A stretch of 64,000 bases of DNA from an uncultured Acetatifactor sp. (lineage in GTDB: Bacteria; Bacillota; Clostridia; Lachnospirales; Lachnospiraceae), in assembly GCA_910579755.1 (NCBI GenBank), contig CAJTVB010000004.1, positions 62,001 to 126,000 on the forward strand, read 5' to 3'. Shown piece after piece: positions 60,137 to 64,000 of this stretch (position 1 is its first letter; the number at the start of each line of letters is the position of its first letter). Under the pieces are notes generated by a model. The model worked only from the letters and a program-made list of their open reading frames with translations. It was not told where the DNA came from and searched no databases. The position numbers and the translations under genes were made by a program.

Positions 60137-61591
60137 TTACTGCCTGCTCATCTCTTCCAGAAGCGCAAGCTTGGTGTCGTATAGGCGCTGGGACAGATCC
60201 ACATACACCTGGTGAGGATTTACCAGCCGCTTGGTCTCGTCCCAAAGGGTATTCAGCTCACTCTGACAATAGGAGCGGATATCCATGACCTTTGGCGAGG
60301 AATAGCAGCACTGTCCTGCCCGGAAGATTTGCTCCATGAGAGGGCGCAGCGTGTAGGAGCCGCCTGTGAGAAATGTTTTTTTCCAGGGCTCCAGGGGATC
60401 GAAGAGAAGCAGATCCGCGTCCTCGTTGTATTCTTCGTCTGCAAGGCAGATCAGATCCGCCCGGATCTTGCCGTTTTCCTTATCATAAACCCGGTATATT
60501 TTTTTATTCCCGGGATTAGTGACCTTCTCCGAATTTTCCGAGAGCTTTATTTTGGGAATAAAGCTGCCGTCATCGGCCTGGATGGCCGCCAGCTTGTATA
60601 CGCCGCCGAAGGAAGGATTATCCTTGGAGGTGATCAGGTTGGTGCCCACGCCCCAGGAGGTGATGGCGGCGCCCTGGGCCTTCAGGCTGTCGATCAGGTA
60701 TTCGTCCAGGTCGTTTGAGGCAGAGATTACTGCGTCGTGGAAGCCTGCCGCATCCAGCATTTTGCGGGCTTCCTTAGACAAATAGGCCAGGTCGCCGCTG
60801 TCCAGGCGGATGCCATAAAGCCCATAAGGAACACCGGCACTGCGCATTTCTGTAAAGACCCGGATGGCGTTTGGTACGCCTGATTTTAAGGTGTCGTAGG
60901 TGTCCACCAGCAGAATGCAGGCCTCGGGGTACATATCTGCGTAAGCTTTGAAAGCGGAGTATTCGTCAGGAAAGCTCATGATCCAGCTGTGGGCATGGGT
61001 ACCCTTTACCGGCACGTCAAACAGCTGGCCGCAGAGCACATTGCTGGTGCCGATACAGCCGCCGATCATAGCTGCCCGGGCGCCGTAGGTTCCCGCGTCC
61101 GGGCCCTGAGCCCGTCGCAGGCCAAATTCCATAATGCCGTCGCCCTTGGCGGCGTAGCAGACCCTGGCGGCCTTGGTGGCGATCAGACTTTGATGGTTGA
61201 TAATGTTCAAAATGGCAGTCTCTACCAGCTGAGCCTCCATAATGGGAGCGATGACCTTGATGATGGGTTCTCTGGGGAACATGACCGTGCCTTCGGGAAT
61301 GGCATAGATATCACCGGAAAACCGGAAATTTTTCAGATAGTCAAGAAAGTCCGAATCAAAAATGCCCAGAGAAGCCAGATAGTCCAGGTCCTCCTGTTCA
61401 AAGTGAAGCTCCCGGATGTACTGGATCACCTGCTCCAGTCCGGCGCAGATGGCATATCCGCCTCCGCAGGGATTACTTCGGTAGAAGGCGTCAAAAATCA
61501 CGGTCTCATTCCGGTCCTTGTGGCGAAAATACCCCTGCATCATGGTGAGCTCGTAGAGATCTGTCATTAAGGTAAGATTTTGTCTGTCCAT
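60137..61591 (-). CDS. pncB: Nicotinate phosphoribosyltransferase
   Basis: PncB joins nicotinate with PRPP to make nicotinate mononucleotide in NAD salvage. The 484-residue protein belongs to the longer bacterial family, with TDLYELTMMQGYF, FDAFYRSNPCGGGYAICAGLEQ, EFGLRRAQGPDAG, GTHAHSW, LLVDTYDTLKSG, IRLDSGDLAYLS, and GVGTNLITS motifs. Start ATG has GGAGGAG upstream. It has its own divergent promoter with a dyad near the start site. Confidence 0.97.
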   Translation of the reverse strand: MDRQNLTLMTDLYELTMMQGYFRHKDRNETVIFDAFYRSNPCGGGYAICAGLEQVIQYIRELHFEQEDLDYLASLGIFDSDFLDYLKNFRFSGDIYAIPEGTVMFPREPIIKVIAPIMEAQLVETAILNIINHQSLIATKAARVCYAAKGDGIMEFGLRRAQGPDAGTYGARAAMIGGCIGTSNVLCGQLFDVPVKGTHAHSWIMSFPDEYSAFKAYADMYPEACILLVDTYDTLKSGVPNAIRVFTEMRSAGVPYGLYGIRLDSGDLAYLSKEARKMLDAAGFHDAVISASNDLDEYLIDSLKAQGAAITSWGVGTNLITSKDNPSFGGVYKLAAIQADDGSFIPKIKLSENSEKVTNPGNKKIYRVYDKENGKIRADLICLADEEYNEDADLLLFDPLEPWKKTFLTGGSYTLRPLMEQIFRAGQCCYSSPKVMDIRSYCQSELNTLWDETKRLVNPHQVYVDLSQRLYDTKLALLEEMSRQ

Positions 61592-61616
61592 GGGATAACT
61601 CCTCCTGTCAGATATA

Positions 61617-61676
61617 ACAGTAATAGCTCGATATTGTTACTGTAAACAGAATATCATAATTTGCCGCGGTTTCCAA
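61617..61676 (-). promoter_or_regulatory. Promoter and operator-like dyad of pncB
   Basis: On the minus strand, TTGGAA (61676-61671), 17 nt, TATTCT (61653-61648) form a sigma-A promoter. Immediately downstream, a dyad ACAGTAA-N13-TTACTGT (61617-61643) covers the expected start of transcription. A niacin- or NAD-responsive repressor such as NiaR would fit the gene, but the motif identity is not established. Confidence 0.6.
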
Positions 61677-61687
61677 CAAAGAAAATC

Positions 61688-61716
61688 TTGACAATTGAAA
61701 ATGCGTTGACTATAAT
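61688..61716 (+). promoter_or_regulatory. Consensus sigma-A promoter of ileS
   Basis: TTGACA (61688-61693), exactly 17 nt, TATAAT (61711-61716): perfect match to the housekeeping consensus. Transcription should begin near 61723 and run through the T-box leader. Confidence 0.93.
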
Positions 61717-61722
61717 GGCAAT

Positions 61723-62052
61723 CATATAGAAATAAATGCAATGACGAAGAGAGTAATGGTTTCAGGAAAGCCATAGCGAGCCGGTGAGGGTGAAAGACCG
61801 GCGCCGGTAGGGGAGCCATGAAAATCACTTCCGAGCAGCCGGGACAAAAGGGAAGGCGAAAGCTTGTGCGGAAAGCCTCATGAGTAGTTCCGGACGGAGT
61901 CCCGCCGTTATCGGGAGACATATAATCCCGTGCTTTTTAGAACACTGTACGCTGTGGAGTATCGAGTTCTTCGGGCAGGGACGTATGCTGTAACAGGTGG
62001 TCTGCGGAGAAAATGAACTCTGTCCTTTTACGGGATGGAGTTTTTATTTTTT
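61723..62052 (+). promoter_or_regulatory. T-box riboswitch, tRNA-Ile specific
   Basis: The leader of about 360 nt has the T-box parts in order. Stem I carries GACGAAGAGAGTA (61743-61755, the GA/AGTA motif) and a specifier loop GAAAATCACTT with ATC, an isoleucine codon, at 61824-61826. The T-box element is AGGTGGTCTGCGG (61995-62007), whose UGGU bulge pairs with the tRNA ACCA end (discriminator A). A terminator follows. Uncharged tRNA-Ile would stabilise the antiterminator and switch on ileS. Confidence 0.9.
62016..62052 (+). terminator. T-box-controlled terminator before ileS
   Basis: AACTC...TCC (62016-62025) pairs with GGGATGGAGTT (62032-62042), followed by a T-rich run to 62052. It competes with the T-box antiterminator formed by the upstream AGGTGG segment. 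Confidence 0.8.
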
Positions 62053-62085
62053 CAAAAAGAATTTCAAATAGAAAGGAAGGGCAAA

Positions 62086-64000
62086 ATGTACAAACAGGTA
62101 TCCAGCGACTTAAACTTTGTAGACCGTGAGAAAGCAGTAGAACGGTTCTGGAAGGAAAACGATATTTTCAGAAAGAGCCTGGAGCTTCGAAAGGACGGTC
62201 CCACCTACACCTTTTATGACGGGCCGCCCACGGCCAACGGCAAGCCTCATATCGGGCATGTGGAGACCCGCACCATCAAAGACATGATTCCCAGATACCG
62301 GACCATGAAGGGGTATATGGTGCCAAGAAAGGCCGGATGGGATACCCATGGACTGCCGGTGGAGATCGAGGTGGAAAAGCTGCTGGGACTCAACGGCAAG
62401 GATCAGATTGAGGACTATGGTCTGGAGCCCTTTATTGACAAGTGTAAGGAGAGCGTCTGGAAATACAAGGGCATGTGGGAGGATTTCTCGGGCAGCGTAG
62501 GCTTCTGGGCAGATATGGATGACCCTTATGTCACCTATCATGATGATTATATTGAATCCGAATGGTGGGCCCTTAAGACCATCTGGGACAAGGGCCTGCT
62601 GTACAAGGGCTTTAAAATCGTGCCCTACTGTCCCCGCTGCGGAACGCCCCTTTCCACCGCAGAGGTGGCTCAGGGCTACAAGGACGTGAAGGAACGCTCC
62701 GCTATTGCCCGCTTTAAGGTAAAGGGAGAGGATGCCTACATTCTGGCCTGGACCACCACTCCCTGGACACTTCCCTCCAATGTGGCGCTGTGTGTGAACG
62801 CGGAGGAGACCTATGCGAAGGTGAAGGCGGCGGACGGTTACACCTATTATATGGCCCAGGCCCTGCTGGATACGGTGCTGGGAAAGCTGGGAGATGAGAA
62901 GGAAGGAAGAACCGCCTATGAGGTTCTGGAAACCTTTTCAGGAAAGTCCCTGGAATATAAGGAATATGAGCCGCTGTTTGACTGCGCCGATGAAATCTGT
63001 GCAAATCAGGGAAAGAAGGCTCACTATGTGGTATGCGACAGCTATGTCACATTGACGGACGGCACCGGCGTGGTGCATATTGCGCCGGCCTTCGGTGAAG
63101 ACGATGCCAAGGTGGGACGCATCTATGACCTTCCTTTTGTACAGCTGGTGGACAGTAAAGGAGAGATGACGGCGGAGACTCCCTATGCGGGTGTTTTTGT
63201 AAAGAAGGCCGATCCCATGATTCTTAAGGATCTGGAGACAAAGGGACTTTTGTTTGACGCGCCTAAATTTGAGCACAGCTATCCGCACTGTTGGAGATGC
63301 GACACCCCTCTGATCTATTATGCCAGAGAATCCTGGTATATCCGGGAGACGGCTGTGAGGGATGATCTGATCCGCAACAACAATACTGTGAACTGGATCC
63401 CTGATGCCATCGGCAAAGGAAGATTCGGCAACTGGCTGGAAAATATTCAGGACTGGGCCATCTCCCGTAACCGGTACTGGGGAACTCCGCTGAATATCTG
63501 GGAATGCCAGTGCGGCTATCAGCACTGTGTGGGCAGCAGGCAGGAGCTGGCGCAGCTTGGAGGTAATCCCGAAAATGCAAAGGTGGAGCTGCACAGGCCC
63601 TATATTGACAAGGTGACGTTCCCCTGCCCCAAGTGCGGAGGAACCATGCATCGGGTGCCCGAGGTGGTGGACTGCTGGTTTGACTCCGGAGCCATGCCCT
63701 TTGCCCAGCATCACTATCCTTTTGAAAACAAGGAGCTGTTTGAAGCACAGTTCCCTGCTCAGTTCATTTCGGAGGCGGTGGATCAGACCAGAGGATGGTT
63801 CCATTCCCTTATGGCGGAATCAACTCTTCTGTTTAATAAGGCACCTTATGAGAACGTGATCGTGCTGGGGCTTGTACAGGACGAAAACGGTCAGAAGATG
63901 AGTAAATCCAAGGGAAATGTGGTGGATCCCTTCGAGGCCTTAAAGACCTACGGCGCTGATGCAGTCCGCTGGTATTTTTATACCTGCGCGGCGCCCTGGC
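62086..64000 (+). CDS. ileS: Isoleucyl-tRNA synthetase (partial, runs off the window)
   Basis: IleS charges tRNA-Ile and edits misactivated valine. The first 638 residues are visible. They contain the class I HIGH motif (GKPHIGH at about residue 52), the editing domain (TTTPWTLPSN; GTGVVHIAPAFGEDD), SWYIR, DCWFDSGAMPFAQ, and KMSKSKGN at about residue 604. The length and motifs suit the roughly 1035-residue eukaryote-like type often found in Clostridia. Start ATG 62086 follows AAAGGAAGG. Controlled by the T-box leader. Confidence 0.97.
   Translation, partial: MYKQVSSDLNFVDREKAVERFWKENDIFRKSLELRKDGPTYTFYDGPPTANGKPHIGHVETRTIKDMIPRYRTMKGYMVPRKAGWDTHGLPVEIEVEKLLGLNGKDQIEDYGLEPFIDKCKESVWKYKGMWEDFSGSVGFWADMDDPYVTYHDDYIESEWWALKTIWDKGLLYKGFKIVPYCPRCGTPLSTAEVAQGYKDVKERSAIARFKVKGEDAYILAWTTTPWTLPSNVALCVNAEETYAKVKAADGYTYYMAQALLDTVLGKLGDEKEGRTAYEVLETFSGKSLEYKEYEPLFDCADEICANQGKKAHYVVCDSYVTLTDGTGVVHIAPAFGEDDAKVGRIYDLPFVQLVDSKGEMTAETPYAGVFVKKADPMILKDLETKGLLFDAPKFEHSYPHCWRCDTPLIYYARESWYIRETAVRDDLIRNNNTVNWIPDAIGKGRFGNWLENIQDWAISRNRYWGTPLNIWECQCGYQHCVGSRQELAQLGGNPENAKVELHRPYIDKVTFPCPKCGGTMHRVPEVVDCWFDSGAMPFAQHHYPFENKELFEAQFPAQFISEAVDQTRGWFHSLMAESTLLFNKAPYENVIVLGLVQDENGQKMSKSKGNVVDPFEALKTYGADAVRWYFYTCAAPW

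Noticed and set aside
1..64000. CRISPR array, tRNA or rRNA genes
   Set aside because: No regularly spaced direct repeats, tRNA cloverleaf or rRNA sequence was seen when reading the intergenic regions.

Overview
The window reads as chromosomal DNA of a motile, spore-forming, anaerobic Clostridia species, most likely a Lachnospiraceae. Supporting signs are Firmicutes-style promoters and ribosome binding sites, a spoVT gene beside pth-mfd, a tRNA-Ile T-box leader in front of ileS, a YtrA-type GntR/ABC operon, Rpn-family and AAA-ATPase-like proteins, and a glycyl radical enzyme with its activase. The species cannot be named from the sequence alone.

Layout. (1) 1-3000: end of a flagellar operon (fliD tail, fliS, a FlgN/FliT-like chaperone), then a flagellin gene with a near-perfect sigma-28 promoter and a leader that looks CsrA-controlled. 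(2) 3061-11458: a flagellin-adjacent glycosyltransferase, a convergent GT11 fucosyltransferase, a very large four-domain enzyme (metallophosphoesterase / CTP-glycerol-phosphate cytidylyltransferase / Gfo-Idh oxidoreductase / glycerophosphodiesterase) and an AAA-ATPase-like/PD-(D/E)XK protein. (3) 11508-50821: about 39 kb of almost gapless co-directional genes behind a second sigma-28 promoter. It has a CDP-glycerol-transferase-like/beta-propeller protein, LicD, a glycyl radical enzyme with its activase, two SPASM-like radical SAM proteins, two DUF115 (Maf-like) proteins, methyltransferases, a Kdo module (kdsB, kdsA, kdsD), a nonulosonic acid module (NeuB-like, a NeuA-KdsC fusion, another CMP-sugar synthetase), several glycosyltransferases and a CDP-branched-dideoxysugar module (rfbF, rfbH, yerE-like, reductase, rfbG). 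The stretch from about 13.2 to 38.5 kb is visibly more AT-rich than its flanks, which suggests acquired DNA. (4) 51273-54827: an Rpn-like nuclease, a small uncertain ORF and a GntR-ABC operon with its operator. (5) 54847-64000: housekeeping genes pth, mfd, a 33-residue protein, spoVT, divergent pncB, and ileS running off the end.

How it fits together. Sigma-28 promoters at both the flagellin and the head of the long cluster, the position next to fliS/flagellin, and the two Maf-like DUF115 proteins make a flagellin glycosylation locus the best reading. Five enzymes activate sugars or polyols through CTP: a TagD-like domain, KdsB, two NeuA-like enzymes and RfbF. The glycan may therefore contain Kdo, a Kdn- or sialic-like acid, a branched dideoxy sugar and glycerol phosphate. 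The most unusual feature is that 15 proteins of otherwise unrelated families (glycosyltransferases, radical SAM enzymes, a glycyl radical enzyme, methyltransferases, DUF115, DUF4422, HAD) carry what looks like the same roughly 90-120 residue Rossmann-like module, usually with a GAGKxG-type loop, at one end. Two genes are broken as read: the glycyl radical enzyme at a run of ten G, which may be a phase switch, and a methyltransferase by an in-frame amber codon.
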